NCBI RefSeq assembly: GCF_014898055.3
Contig: NW_023604295.1
Location: forward strand, 69,270,545 to 69,334,544
DNA: 64,000 bases
From: Talpa occidentalis
Taxonomy: Eukaryota > Chordata > Mammalia > Eulipotyphla > Talpidae
Reading direction: 5' to 3'
This document shows positions 24,200 through 34,544 of the stretch, one piece after another. Below the pieces are notes generated by a model that saw only the letters and a program-made list of their open reading frames with translations, made no database searches and was not told where the DNA came from. How positions within the stretch are numbered: the first letter of the stretch is position 1; every line of letters begins with the position of its first letter. A program made the position numbers and the translations under genes.

Positions 24200-24476
24200 T
24201 TTAAAAAAATATATATTTATTTATTTACACATACAACAACTGGGATGCAAGCCAGAGGTGTGGGGGGTGAGAGGACTCACCAGAGATAGAATGGAGAGCA
24301 GAACAGACAGATCTACTGAAATACTGCTGAGGGGAGCAGTGGGAGAGACCAGAGACCAGAGAGGTCTGACGCGCCATGTGGGATATCCCTGGCCGGCCTG
24401 GGATTGAACCCATGCTGCAGTGGCTGGCAATACCCTGGCAGCACTGTCTTCAACCTTTGTGCCACCAGGAAGGCCT
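24200..24476 (-). mobile_element. tRNA-derived SINE, type 3
   Basis: Antisense copy with TATTTATTTACACATACAA tail, GGGTGAGAGGACTCACCAG body and TTTGTGCCACCAGGAAGG head. The body has a local duplication of AGAGACCAG. Flanks share GTCTCT, too short to be decisive. Confidence 0.91.
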
Positions 24477-24479
24477 GGA

Positions 24480-24840
24480 TCTTTATGTCTCTTAAACATG
24501 GACTAGATATTTGCAACTCACAGAAATGCAATAATGTATTATTATTTGTTAATTATATGATATCACTAATTACAAAATCCATAATGTTATAATTGAATAT
24601 GACACACAATGACATGCCTGCACTGAATACAAGAATATTTATTTTGAGACTGAAATTCCTTGAATTTCCATACATTATCAAAAAGGTAACGATCACATAA
24701 TGTATTTATCTCTATATACATGGCTTTAAAAATATTTCTAACTCCACATAATGCATAATAGTAAGATATTATACTGGAACTACTTATACTTACACATGTA
24801 TTGTTGCTGAGGATACTGTCAATACCTATGATTCACATGA
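24480..24840. other. AT-rich sequence, nothing recognised
   Basis: No gene or repeat family recognised. Confidence 0.5.
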
Positions 24841-24851
24841 GAATAAAACTC

Positions 24852-25117
24852 GGTCCTCCCCAGTGGCACAGTGGATTGAGTACAGCGCTGTGAAGCTGTC
24901 CACAGCCTCTGTAGCACGGGTTTGATTCCTGGCCGGACAGGGAGACTCCCACATGGCATGGCAAACCTATCCTGTCTCGCCTGCTGCACCCCTTAGCAGT
25001 GTATTTTGGTCCTTCTGCCTGTTCTGCTCCCCACTCTGTCTCTGGTGAATCCTCTCACCCTCCCGTGCATCTGGCCTATATCTCAATGCTTGTATAAATA
25101 AATATTTTTTTTTTTTA
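24852..25117 (+). mobile_element. tRNA-derived SINE, type 2 (first of a tandem pair)
   Basis: Complete copy with CCAGTGGCACAGTGGATTGAG head and box-B-like GGTTTGATTCCTGG. The tail AATAAATA runs into twelve thymines and then directly into the next SINE in the same orientation. Its 5' flank carries AATAAAACTC (24842-24851), matching the sequence after the second copy rather than anything between the two. Confidence 0.92.
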
Positions 25118-25373
25118 AAGGGCCTCCCCTTGTGGCACAGGTGGTTGAGCTCTGTGCTGCAAAGCTGTCCACAGCATCTGCAGCAGGAGACTCCCACATG
25201 GCACAACAGACCTCTCCTGTCGCGCCCACTGCTCCCCTCAGCAGTGCATTTCGTCAGTTTGCCTGTTCTGTTCCCTGCTCAGTCTCTGGTGAATTTTCTC
25301 ACCCTCCCGCGCATCTGGCGTGTACCCGGTTCTTATATAAATAAATAAATAAATCTTTTTTATTAAAAGAAAT
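25118..25373 (+). mobile_element. tRNA-derived SINE, type 2 (second of a tandem pair), box B deleted
   Basis: The head CCCCTTGTGGCACAGGTGG is followed by CATCTGCAGCAGGAGACTCC, showing loss of about 24 bp that included the box-B-like GGTTCGAT word. Body and AATAAATAAATAAATC tail are complete. AATAAAACTC at 25374-25383 pairs with 24842-24851, so a single target duplication encloses both copies. Confidence 0.92.
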
Positions 25374-25384
25374 AATAAAACTCA

Positions 25385-25825
25385 ACTATCTAGAAATATT
25401 TTGCTATGTAATTAATCTGCAAGCAAAAAATAATTATCCAATTAAATTCTATATGAGACTATAATATATAAATTGTAAAGATATTACTATTTTAATAAAC
25501 AATGTAAAAAACCTGTAATTTTGTCATATATTTTATTCAGTGGGAATAAGACAAAAATTTGCTTGCAATTATTAAGCTCCTTAGTTGGTTACATAATTCC
25601 TTAGAGTCTTATTCCTACATGGGAAGACTAATTATTACATAAATGTCAATTCTTTGAGAAATGTTTACAAAATTTGTATAAGCTTAGGCACAATAAAAAA
25701 TACTTTAAATTTTAAGTAAAGCTTTTAAATTTTATCTGAAAGAATAAACAAAGGATCATTTTTAATAAAATTTTTGAAAATATATAATTAAAAAAATCAT
25801 GAATAGCAGGGCCTTCATATTAGAT
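25385..25825. other. AT-rich sequence, nothing recognised
   Basis: No gene or repeat family recognised. Confidence 0.5.
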
Positions 25826-25844
25826 ATTTAAATACCTCATTTTT

Positions 25845-26109
25845 TTAAGATTTATTTTTTATTTATACAAGAACCGGGGTACAGGAAAGAGATGCACAGG
25901 AGGATGAGAGGATTCACCAGAGGCAGAGCGGGAATCAGAACAGGAAGATGACCAAAATACATTGCTGAGAGGAGCAGTGGGTGTGACAGGAGAAGTCTGC
26001 CATGCCATGTGGGAATCTCCCTAGCCGGCTGGGAATCAAACCAGAGCTGCAGAGACTGCGGACAGCTTCACAACACTGCACTCAATGCACTGCACCACCA
26101 GGGAGGCCC
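25845..26109 (-). mobile_element. tRNA-derived SINE, type 2
   Basis: Antisense copy with GAACCGGGGTACAGG tail side and CTGCACCACCAGGGAGG head. A perfect 16-bp target duplication (TAAATACCTCATTTTT) lies at 25829-25844 and 26110-26125. Confidence 0.95.
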
Positions 26110-26129
26110 TAAATACCTCATTTTTAACC

Positions 26130-26878
26130 CTAAAAATGGGCAAAAAATAGAGAATGTTAGCAATGATACTAATATAGATGAAGATGCATAAGTATGTCTG
26201 AGTTTGCAGTGTTCACAACAGCATTAAGAAACTGCAAATCAATGAAAAAGAATTGTTACTTTTTCATAAAAGAATCAGTTTCATTTGGGGAAAAAAGGAC
26301 AAATCTAATTAAATATTTGTTTTATATCTTTCGTAATAAATCCCACATGGATTCAAGAATTAAATGAGAAATTAAAACCACTGAAATTATAAGAAATGAT
26401 GTAAATAGTTAATTTTCAGATCATTTGTTAACAACATAACTATTAAAACACTGGAAAAAATGAAAATCATCACTAAAAAACAAATAAAAAGGATAGGTAA
26501 TTTTCCATCTCAATAATAAGACAACAATGTTAATATATTATTTTGTGTTACCAGCCTTCACCACCATAAATATATACATATGCATTTGTGCTTATATACA
26601 AATATATGAATATATTTAATCTGATTAAATTCTATTAAATAACAAAGTTACTGAAAAAATTCAAATATATAACTTTCTAAAAATCTATGAAAATTATGAA
26701 AGTATGTATCTTTTTTTAATTAAATACACAATGTCTTTGAACCAGTAATTCTACTTTTAATATAACTCAAGATTTTGGTTAAATATTTTTGTAAAAATAT
26801 AAATTACAAAATTATTTATAGTATGAAATATAAAAATACTGACTAGCTAATATCTCTGACAAGCTACAGTGCAATAAT
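26130..26878. other. AT-rich sequence, nothing recognised
   Basis: No gene or repeat family recognised in this very AT-rich stretch. Confidence 0.5.
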
Positions 26879-26898
26879 ATAGAAATACAAATTATTAT

Positions 26899-26924
26899 GT
26901 GCTAGCTTCGGCAGCACATATACT
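26899..26924 (+). pseudogene. tailless U6 snRNA fragment (nt 1-26)
   Basis: GTGCTAGCTTCGGCAGCACA and the following TATACT match the first 26 nucleotides of U6 spliceosomal RNA with one change (A for the usual C or T at position 6). The match stops there, with no U6 remainder and no poly(A). A perfect 17-bp duplication AGAAATACAAATTATTA flanks it at 26881-26897 and 26925-26941, marking it as an insertion. By established knowledge, tailless snRNA and tRNA retropseudogenes of this form are by-products of L1 reverse transcription. It is too short to function as U6. Confidence 0.88.
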
Positions 26925-26944
26925 AGAAATACAAATTATTAAAC

Positions 26945-27243
26945 AATGAATGTATAAAATATATTATTTGTAATTTGTTTATATCTATACGCAAATGCTT
27001 CTCAATTTGAATATAAACCCGCATGTCAGCACAGGCACAACCCACAGTCAAAGTAACTAAGAACTTGGAAGTAAGGTTTGAAAAAGACTAGCATGCAATG
27101 ATTTGAGTTAATGTAGAAGGCAGTCACCAGTTATTCTATCTTTAGTGAAAATGGCAAGGTAGTCCTCATCGCTTAGGTTTGTGGAATGGAGATGGTGAGC
27201 TGAATTGTGGCAACCTCCAGTGATCAGCTCCTCTTAGGCAACA
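26945..27243. other. unassigned sequence
   Basis: No recognised content between the U6 fragment and the next SINE. Confidence 0.5.
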
Positions 27244-27262
27244 TATTTAGAAACTCAATGCC

Positions 27263-27539
27263 AGGTGTCCCTGGTGGCACAGAGGGATGAGTGCAGCGCT
27301 GAGAAGGTGTCCGCAGCCTCTGTAGCGAGGGTTCAGTTCCTGGCTGGCCAGGGAGCTACCCATATGGCGTGGCAGACCTCTCCTGTCTCGCCTGCTGCTC
27401 CCAACAGCAGTGTTTTTGGTTGTCTGCCTGTTCTGCTCCCCACTCTGTCTCTAGTGAATTCTCTCACCCTCCCGTGCTTCTGGCCTGTATACCAGTACTT
27501 GTATAAATAAATCAATCTTAAAAAAAAAAAAAAAACAAC
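27263..27539 (+). mobile_element. tRNA-derived SINE, type 2
   Basis: Complete copy with TCCCTGGTGGCACAGAGGGA head, box-B-like GGTTCAGTTCCTGG and poly(A) tail. A 17-bp target duplication beginning TTTAGAAA (two mismatches) lies at 27246-27262 and 27540-27556. Confidence 0.94.
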
Positions 27540-27556
27540 TTTAGAAACCCTATGCC

Positions 27557-27759
27557 TTATTTGGCTGCATAACCTTTAATATTATTAAACTTTGAGAAAA
27601 AAAAATGTTGTTCATCTTCTGTTGCAGATAGAAACAACGACAAAATGATCCCTAGCTATAGGAGGTCTAGAAGTTTCCAGTAATAATAATAACAAGAGCA
27701 AATGAAAGGGTTAAACTAACAGTGAGAAGGTCTAATCAGATAGGCGCAAGAGAGTAGGT
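27557..27759. other. unassigned sequence
   Basis: Short unassigned spacer upstream of the L1 insertion. Confidence 0.5.
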
Positions 27760-27774
27760 AAAAATAATATATAC

Positions 27775-29238
27775 AAAGCCATAATAATTAAAACAGTTTG
27801 GTATTGGAACAAAAACAGACACACAGACCAATGGAACCGAATAGAGAGGCCAGAAATAAAGGCACACTTACATGAACAACCGATCTTTGACAAAGGAGCA
27901 AAGAATATGCAATGGAACATGGACAGTTTCTTCAATAAATGGTGCTGGGAAAACTGGGCCTCCACATGCAAAAATATGAAACTAGACCACTACCTCTCAC
28001 CGTGCACAAAAATCAACTCAGAATGGATAAAAGAACTGGACATAAGGCCTGAAACCATAAAATATATAGAAGAAAATATAGGTAAAACACTACAAGACAT
28101 AAATCTCAGAAATATCTTTAAAGATTCATCACCCAAAGCAGTGATAGTGAAAGCAAAGATAAACACCTGGAATTACATCAAACTGAAAAGCTTCTGTACA
28201 GCAAAAGAGACATTAACCAAAACAAAGATACATCCCACTGATTGGGAAAAAAACTTTGCAGTTCATTCAACTGATAAGAGACTGATCACAAAAATATACA
28301 AATATACAGAGAACTCACACAGCTCAACAAAAACAAAATAAACTATACAGTCAAGAAATGGGCAGAAGAACTCAAAAGACATTTCTCCAAAGAGGAAATG
28401 CAAATGGCCAACGTGCATAAGAAAAAATGCCTTATTATCAGGAAAATGCAACTCAAAACCACACTGAAATACCACCTTATACCAGTAAGAATGGCACATA
28501 TCAAAAAAACAAGCAACAACAAATGTTGGCGAGGATGCAGTGAAAAAGGAACTCTCCTGCATTGCTGGTGGGAGTGCAAACTGGTCCAATCACCGTGAAA
28601 AACTATCTAGAGGTTTCTCAGCCTATTCAAAATGGAGCCACCAGATGATCTGGCAATTCCACTACTAGGGATCTACCCAAAGGACACAAAAACAGTGATT
28701 CAAAAGAGCACCTGTACACCTATGTTTATTGCAGCACTATTTACAATAGGTAAAACCTGGAAACAGCACAAATGCCCAAAAATAGATGACTGGATCAAAA
28801 AAATGTGGTATATATACACAAGGGGATATTATTCAGCAATCAAAAAAGATAAACTCATGCCATTCGCAGCAACAGGGATGGAGCTAGAAGGGATTATGCT
28901 CAGTGAAATAAGCCAGAAAGAAAAAGAAAAATATCGAATGGTTTCACTTATAACAGGAATACAGGGGAACCAAATAAAACATCAGTGTAAAAAAATAGTA
29001 ACAGTACAAAACACAACAAAGCAAAAACAGACAATTATAAACCAGAGACATCCTGCAGGGGAGGAGGAGGGAGAGGGATCAGAGGGAGGGAGGGAGGAGC
29101 ACAGGGGATTGTGGTGATGGTGCACGGGGGCCTTGGGGAAGGAAATTCTATGGGGACTCAATCTGAAAGGGTTCGGAAAAGCAAACATTGTCTAAAAATT
29201 TAAAAAAAAATGATAAATGTTATAATAAAAAATAAATT
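27775..29238 (+). mobile_element. L1 retrotransposon, 5'-truncated, ORF2 C-terminus and 3' UTR
   Basis: L1 ORF2 protein is the endonuclease and reverse transcriptase that drives LINE mobility; only its C-terminal region is present. Successive frames at 27907-28341, 28398-28598 and 28632-29117 carry ORF2 words such as [64 protein letters not shown] and YYSAIKKDK. They lie in different phases with stops between, so the copy is dead. The endonuclease and main RT motifs are missing through 5' truncation. The 3' UTR has a G-rich purine tract near 29055-29105 and an A-rich end. A 15-bp target duplication with one mismatch (27760-27774, 29239-29253) fixes the ends. It is the least decayed L1 in the window. 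Confidence 0.92.
29054..29105 (+). repeat. G-rich purine tract in the L1 3' UTR (possible G-quadruplex)
   Basis: Five or more GGG runs separated by one to a few bases occur within about 50 bp. G-rich tracts of this kind are a known feature of L1 3' UTRs. Folding was not tested. Confidence 0.75.
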
Positions 29239-29254
29239 AAAAATAATGTATACA

Positions 29255-30525
29255 TATAAAGTCAACCAGTGCAATTTTCGAGAGAAGGATTTTGCAGTAG
29301 AGGAACAAGGGTAGGGATAAAGCAATGCATGAGTAAAGAAAAGTTCAAAACTAAATGAGTTAAGATAATTTGCAGATATTTAAATGAGCAGTTTATATAA
29401 TGGTCCCTAAAGCAGGGACATTGATCTGGAGGCTAATTGATCTATGTGTGTAATTTCATATCCTAATCTATTTGTTATTTGTTATATTCTTGTGTTCCAA
29501 TCTTTCATTGCTCTGCTTATTGAACTTCAAAGCGAATTCCAAGATGTGAGCCTCAATCAACGAAACAGGACTTTGCCCTTTTATATAATTACACAGGTGT
29601 AACCCACTATGAGTGGTCCTTGCCATCCAATTTACTGTCTTAATAGATTAAATTTCACTACATAAACTAATTTAAAACCCTAGCTCAGGAAATTGGAAAG
29701 GGTAATTATCATACCTTTATGCTACTTTATTATAAAAAGTAAATCATTTGCTTTTCAATGGGAAAAATCTTTGGCTGCTAAAGAAAACCTTTGGATACAT
29801 TCTGATGATTTTTCTATGATTAACAATACCTAATTTGAAATGCCCTTTAGAAGTGCATTATTTCTGTCTGTGTGAGCTTAGGAATGTTTTCTGTACACCA
29901 TTTTCCAGCATCAGAGAGACCATATACTCCCACCTTCCTCCTCTGTCTGCCCTTTATTCTTAGCAAAGAACCCTTATGAAGACCACTTTAGTACTCCAGG
30001 GTCACTACTTATTACAGTAAATACAGACAAAAAGGTCCTGTCATCCTATAAAACCTCGTGGTTTTTGAAAGCTAAAATTTAATTCCCTGTGAAAATTCAA
30101 ATATAACTCAAGAATAGAACAGCTTCTCTGTGTAGTTGATAGGATTATGACAAAAGTGTAGAAGAATTGATTTTCAACTGAAGTGAGGAATTAAGGTAAC
30201 CTTAACCTTCACTCGGATATACATGCTGGTATACCAAAAAAGAACATGTAGCTTCTTTCTAGTTATCAGAAAATTCAACCTACAATATCTATTGTTAAAG
30301 CTTTGTGAAAATAAAGGGGGGAAAGTTTGTGATTAAGAGAATTGTCCATTCTCTGATACTGTGAATGTGAGTTGATTTGCAACTAACAGAACTATGACTA
30401 TAACCATATGCAGATGAATTTAGAACTAGTTTTTTAAATGAAAAGTAAGCATATCTATAATTCTAGTACTTATTAGTTACTCATAGTCTCATTTTGAAAG
30501 AAAATGTTAAAAATTATATAATTTG
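29255..30525. other. unassigned sequence
   Basis: No gene or repeat family recognised. Confidence 0.5.
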
Positions 30526-30527
30526 AA

Positions 30528-30975
30528 ATGTGGATACCAATTTTTAGCATTATGACTTTGCACGCACTCCAGGTTAGTGGACTAACTATAGGAAACTACA
30601 TGAAACAGTTTTTTGAGGACTTGCTGGATACTCAAAAGTTTACGGACATCTCCAATGTTAGTTACACTGATTCTTTCTCTACTCCCACTTCCTCAAACAG
30701 TAGAGTTTTTGAGGAGGAGCTAAGAAATGGAACATATGTGGATGTCTCAAAGCTTGTCCAAGGCAAAACTGTACCTTATTCTGCAAAGGAATTATTCTTA
30801 TTTTAAGGATTATATCTAGCAAATTATTGAGTGTTCCTATGCATCTATTGCAGCTAGAACTACTGATATTCAGAGAGAGCCATATGAATCTGGGAGGGTC
30901 ATTACCCATGTGTTAAAAATTAAATTTACAGTCTCACCTCCTACCATGGAGAAAACATTAATTAAGGGAAATTAA
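30528..30975 (+). other. unidentified open frames, possible exon or pseudogene relic
   Basis: A 92-codon frame (30528-30806) is followed, after a shift of one base, by a second open stretch (about 30820-30975, some 50 codons). The first translation includes the words NYMKQFFEDLLDTQKF and TYVDVSKLVQGKTVPYS. The residue mix is protein-like, without the low complexity typical of chance frames here. I do not recognise a family. It could be chance, a decayed processed gene or an old transposon piece. There is no promoter, poly(A) tail or target duplication that I can see. Confidence 0.2.
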
Positions 30976-31046
30976 GGTCTTAATTGTGAAATGCAAAATA
31001 TCAGAGGAGGTATTGCAGAAAAATATTCTAACAGTTTAGATTTCTT

Positions 31047-31360
31047 TTTTTTTAAAGATTTATTTATTTATTCATTCATTCATTTATTTATTTATTTATA
31101 CAAGCACTGGGTACAGTCAGAAGCGCGGGAGGGTGAGAGAATTCACCAGAGCCAGAGCGGGGAGGAGAGTAGGCAGTAGGACCGAAGTACACCGCTGAGG
31201 GTAGCAGCGGGGGGGGGGGGGGGGGCAGGAGAGGTCTGCGGGCCATGTGGGACCCTCTTCCGGTGGTGGCCGGGGAGCAGCGGGGGATGGAACCGGCTCT
31301 GCAGAGGCTGCGGGCAGTTTCGCAACCCAGCTCTCAACCGCTGCGCCACCGGGGAGGTCC
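31047..31360 (-). mobile_element. tRNA-derived SINE, youngest type 1 subgroup
   Basis: Antisense copy with a long TTTA/TTCA tail, CACTGGGTACAGTCAGAAG, and a CpG-rich body and head (CGCTGCGCCACCGGGGAGG). It carries both marks of the young subgroup: AGGACCGAAGTACACCG in place of the usual GACTGACGAAATACACTG, and an extra GGGGAGCAGCGGG near the box-B side. A run of 17 guanines occupies 31209-31225. A perfect 15-bp target duplication CAGTTTAGATTTCTT is at 31032-31046 and 31361-31375. Confidence 0.95.
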
Positions 31361-31377
31361 CAGTTTAGATTTCTTAA

Positions 31378-32334
31378 ATAAGACACTAAAAATACTAACC
31401 ACAAAGTATATCAAAATCAAGTACTTATAATATTCACAAGGAATTACAAAGAAAAAGAAGAGACATATTTGAGAAAAAAAATATTTTCACACTATTGCCT
31501 TGTGGGAGTTATTCAAAAAAAATTCTCAGTTAAAACTAAAACAACGGTCATATCCTTTTAAAAATGATGGCTTTGTGTCTAAAAATTACATTTTTGTGTG
31601 CCACATGGAGCATAATATATAAAAATTATACATATATCTGAAAGTTGAAATTTGGTTTTTTGTTCAATATATTTAGCTATATTCTTCACAGCTCTTGAGA
31701 TAAGTGTCATGCTAGTCTCTTCTCAAGTAGTGCTGAAGGGGGTATTTGCCCAGTTATTGCCACAGCCCTTCCTTTTATTAGCAGCATGGGAAGCGCTGTT
31801 AATCTGTTGTTTTTAGCCTTGGAATTTGGAGAGCTGCCCATACATTTGGACAGCTCATTGCAGGCTAATGCTTTCTGACCTCAATGTAGGTTAATGCTAT
31901 TTTGTACCTGATATATTTATTTAAATGCCGTGATGTGGATTAAATGAACTGACTACATGAGGCTGAGTCAATAATATGCCTAAGTACATAATAATATTGT
32001 GAATATTGCAACATTTGACTTACAAAGTATATAACTTTAAGTATAACCATTGCTCAAACAACAGCAATTTGGGTGAGTATATATTTCTAAAACTATCATG
32101 TAAATTACTGAGAGTGCCATTCTACCACTAGGCACATTCTACTTTGTATCTGGTGGTTAATAATTAACATTAAGGCAGGCTGTTTAGAGTATTTTCTAAA
32201 TTCATAATTTTGAGTCTTCATTTCTAAATTTCCTATCATATACTTAAGACTTACTGTTAAGTATGTGAATGGAAAAATCACAAATTGATCAACAAAAGTG
32301 AAATTCTAATTTAATATCCTGAACAAATTCATAG
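31378..32334. other. AT-rich sequence, nothing recognised
   Basis: No gene or repeat family recognised. Confidence 0.5.
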
Positions 32335-32353
32335 ACACACACACACACATATA
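32335..32353. repeat. (CA)n microsatellite
   Basis: Short CA repeat followed by TA dinucleotides. Confidence 0.85.
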
Positions 32354-32654
32354 TGGATACTATCTTTATGTTATGTTTGAATGTTCTATATTGTATTCAC
32401 ACTTTGGCAAATGATTATCTCAGAAGGTAGTGAACAGTTCAAAAATTATAGGAGAAAACTGCTAGAATAAGGAAGAAAAGCCAATATAGGCAAATAAATA
32501 GCATTAAAGAGAAATTCAATACAAATCATTTGCTAATACTTTTTATCAGTCTACATTTTACAAAGGATATCAATGTACCCTTAATTAACAGAAGAGATTA
32601 AATACCAAGAAATATCACTAGAGCTCCTCATAAAAATGCTTTATTTTCTCTTTA
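32354..32654. other. AT-rich sequence, nothing recognised
   Basis: No gene or repeat family recognised. Confidence 0.5.
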
Positions 32655-32655
32655 T

Positions 32656-32835
32656 CCCACATGGTGCCGCAGACCTCTCCTGTCTCACCTGCTGCTCCCC
32701 TCAGCAATGTAATTCGTCAGTCTGCCTGTTCTGTCCCCTGCTCTGTCTCTGGTGAATCCTCTCACCCTCCCATGAATCTGGTCTTTACCCCGGTTCTTGT
32801 ATAAATAAATGGATAAATCTTTTTTAAAAAAAAAT
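32656..32835 (+). mobile_element. tRNA-derived SINE, type 2, 5'-truncated
   Basis: Starts abruptly at TCCCACATGGTGCCGCAG, lacking the whole tRNA-like head, and continues through the body to TTGTATAAATAAATGGATAA and poly(A). The start coincides with the CCCACA junction at which the head-only SINEs stop. No clear target duplication. Confidence 0.9.
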
Positions 32836-32839
32836 CCTA

Positions 32840-33310
32840 TATTTACATAGTATGTCTTCCAGAGAGAAAATCTCACACAACTATCTCTACAACCATGCAT
32901 CCACAATGAATTTAATTTAAATATTTTCTTTGAAATAAAAGGAAAAATTACATTTCATTTTCTTGAAATGAACTTCCAAATACGTTCACATACAAGGAGA
33001 CAGCAAAATAACTATTGTTTCTCTATAAGCCAATGGTTATTTTGATAAGAAATGTTTAATATTACTTACCCTTAAATGATTTTTAAAATTTAATTATTAT
33101 ATAAAGCCAAAATTAAAAAAAGACTTAATTTACTTTTTAAGTAAGAATTTGCTCAAATTGGCTTGCTATCACTCGTCACTGAAGAAATAAAGACCTCATT
33201 AAAAATCAAAAAAGGGATGATGATGCTTTTTTTATTAAAGATTTATTATTAAACTATTGAAATTAACATGTGAATGGATAGTAATTTCAAATGATTGTTT
33301 TAATATTCTC
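32840..33310. other. AT-rich sequence, nothing recognised
   Basis: No gene or repeat family recognised. Confidence 0.5.
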
Positions 33311-33321
33311 TAAGGATTCTT

Positions 33322-33595
33322 TTTTTTAAGATTTATTTTTTTATTTATACAATAGCTGGGGTACAGGCCAGAGGCGCAGGAGGGTGAGAGGATTAACCAG
33401 AGCCAGAGACAGAGTGGGGAGCAGAACAGGCAGACGGACCGAAAGCACTGCTGAGGGGAGCAGCGAGCGCGACAGTAGAGGTCTGCTGCTCCATATGGGA
33501 ATCTCCCTGGCAGGCCAGGAATAGAACCTGCGCTGCAGAGGCTGTGGACAGCTTCACAGCACTGTGCTCAACCCGCTGCGCCACCAGGGAGGCCC
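33322..33595 (-). mobile_element. tRNA-derived SINE, type 2
   Basis: Antisense copy with TAGCTGGGGTACAGGCCAG tail side, CGGACCGAAAGCACTGC in the body and GCTGCGCCACCAGGGAGG head. A probable short target duplication GGATTCTT lies at 33314-33321 and 33603-33610. Confidence 0.93.
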
Positions 33596-33757
33596 TATCC
33601 ATGGATTCTTAAGCAGCACTCAAATAGCCAGATAAGCTTCTTGGTGACCTTTTGTACTAATAGTAATTGTATTATAGTATTGCTAAACTTTATTTCAGGA
33701 TATAATTTAACACAGATGCTTATTCATGAATTTCTCATCAAAGCATCATCATCCCTG

Positions 33758-33806
33758 GTCCTCCCCTGGTGGCACAGGTGGTTGAACACAGCACTGTGAA
33801 GCTGTG
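33758..33806 (+). mobile_element. SINE head joined to an L1 3' end
   Basis: Only the first 49 bp of a type 2 SINE are present (TCCTCCCCTGGTGGCACAGG to GAAGCTGTGC). Sequence then passes without a gap into the L1 fragment in the same orientation. The rest of the SINE is not found beyond the L1. Confidence 0.82.
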
Positions 33807-34320
33807 CTAATTTCAATAGTTTACAATAGTCAACCGATAGAAACAAGCTAAATGTCCATGTAAGGATGAGTGGATAAAGAAGATATGTTATATACACAAT
33901 GGAATACTACTCGAGTATATATAAAAAAAAAAAGATGGAATTTTGCCATTTGTGACATGGTTGAAACTGGTAGGGATTATGCTCAAATAAATAAATTAGA
34001 AGGGCAAAGAGACAAATATCAGATTATTTCACTCATATGTGAAATATCAGGAGACAACACAAAGAAATAGACAAGACTACACCAAAATATATCCTTAGAA
34101 TCTGAGGGCAGAACAGAAATTACCAAAGGGAGGCAAGATGGGTTTGGAAAAAAAAGGATGGATGAAGTCCAATGAATTGTGATGGAGTGATGTTGTTATT
34201 ATACATTGGCTGTAGCATGGTGTGATGAGATACATTTGAAGAGAGGTAAACCTGTACTCAAAGCATATACAATGTTACAGATCAAAATTACCTAAAAAAT
34301 GTAATAGATTAAAAAAAATC
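33807..34320 (+). mobile_element. L1 3' fragment
   Basis: Begins in L1 ORF2-equivalent sequence (TTTACAATAGTCAACCGATAG, then AAGCTAAATGTCCATG, GGATAAAGAAGATATG and AATGGAATACTACTCGAG). It continues into a 3' UTR with TTCACTCATATGTGAAATATC and GGTAAACCTGTACTCAAAG. The coding part is broken. The 5' end abuts a SINE head. Confidence 0.82.
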
Positions 34321-34339
34321 TATGGATACCAAATCTAGT

Positions 34340-34540
34340 TATCAACAAAGTACATGCCAGCTACTGTTCTAGAGGCTTGCGCATATCAACATTCCTTAAA
34401 AAGTAAAAAATGTTAATCTCATCCATCAGAAGAGATGGATGCAGATGAAGGCAGGAAGGTTTAAAAATTGACCCAGTCATACAGCTAACGAGTAACAAAG
34501 CTAGAATTCAAATCCAGAGAATTTGTCTTCATTGTACATA
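34340..34540 (-). mobile_element. MIR SINE relic
   Basis: Plus-strand words TGCCAGCTACTGTTCTAGAGG, then CCCAGTCATACAGCTAACGAG and AAAGCTAGAATTCAAATCC match the reverse complement of MIR (caggcactgttctaagc ... ggtcacacagctagtaag ... gggattcgaaccc). Confidence 0.7.
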
Positions 34541-34544
34541 ATTA

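Noticed and set aside
28263..28589. Overlapping minus-strand frames with hydrophobic stretches
   Set aside because: They are the reverse translation of L1 ORF2, whose sense frames carry recognisable ORF2 words.
31209..31225. Run of 17 guanines as a regulatory G-quadruplex
   Set aside because: It lies within a young SINE at a site that reads GCGGGCGGCAG in its relatives, so it is a slipped mononucleotide run and possibly affected by sequencing error.
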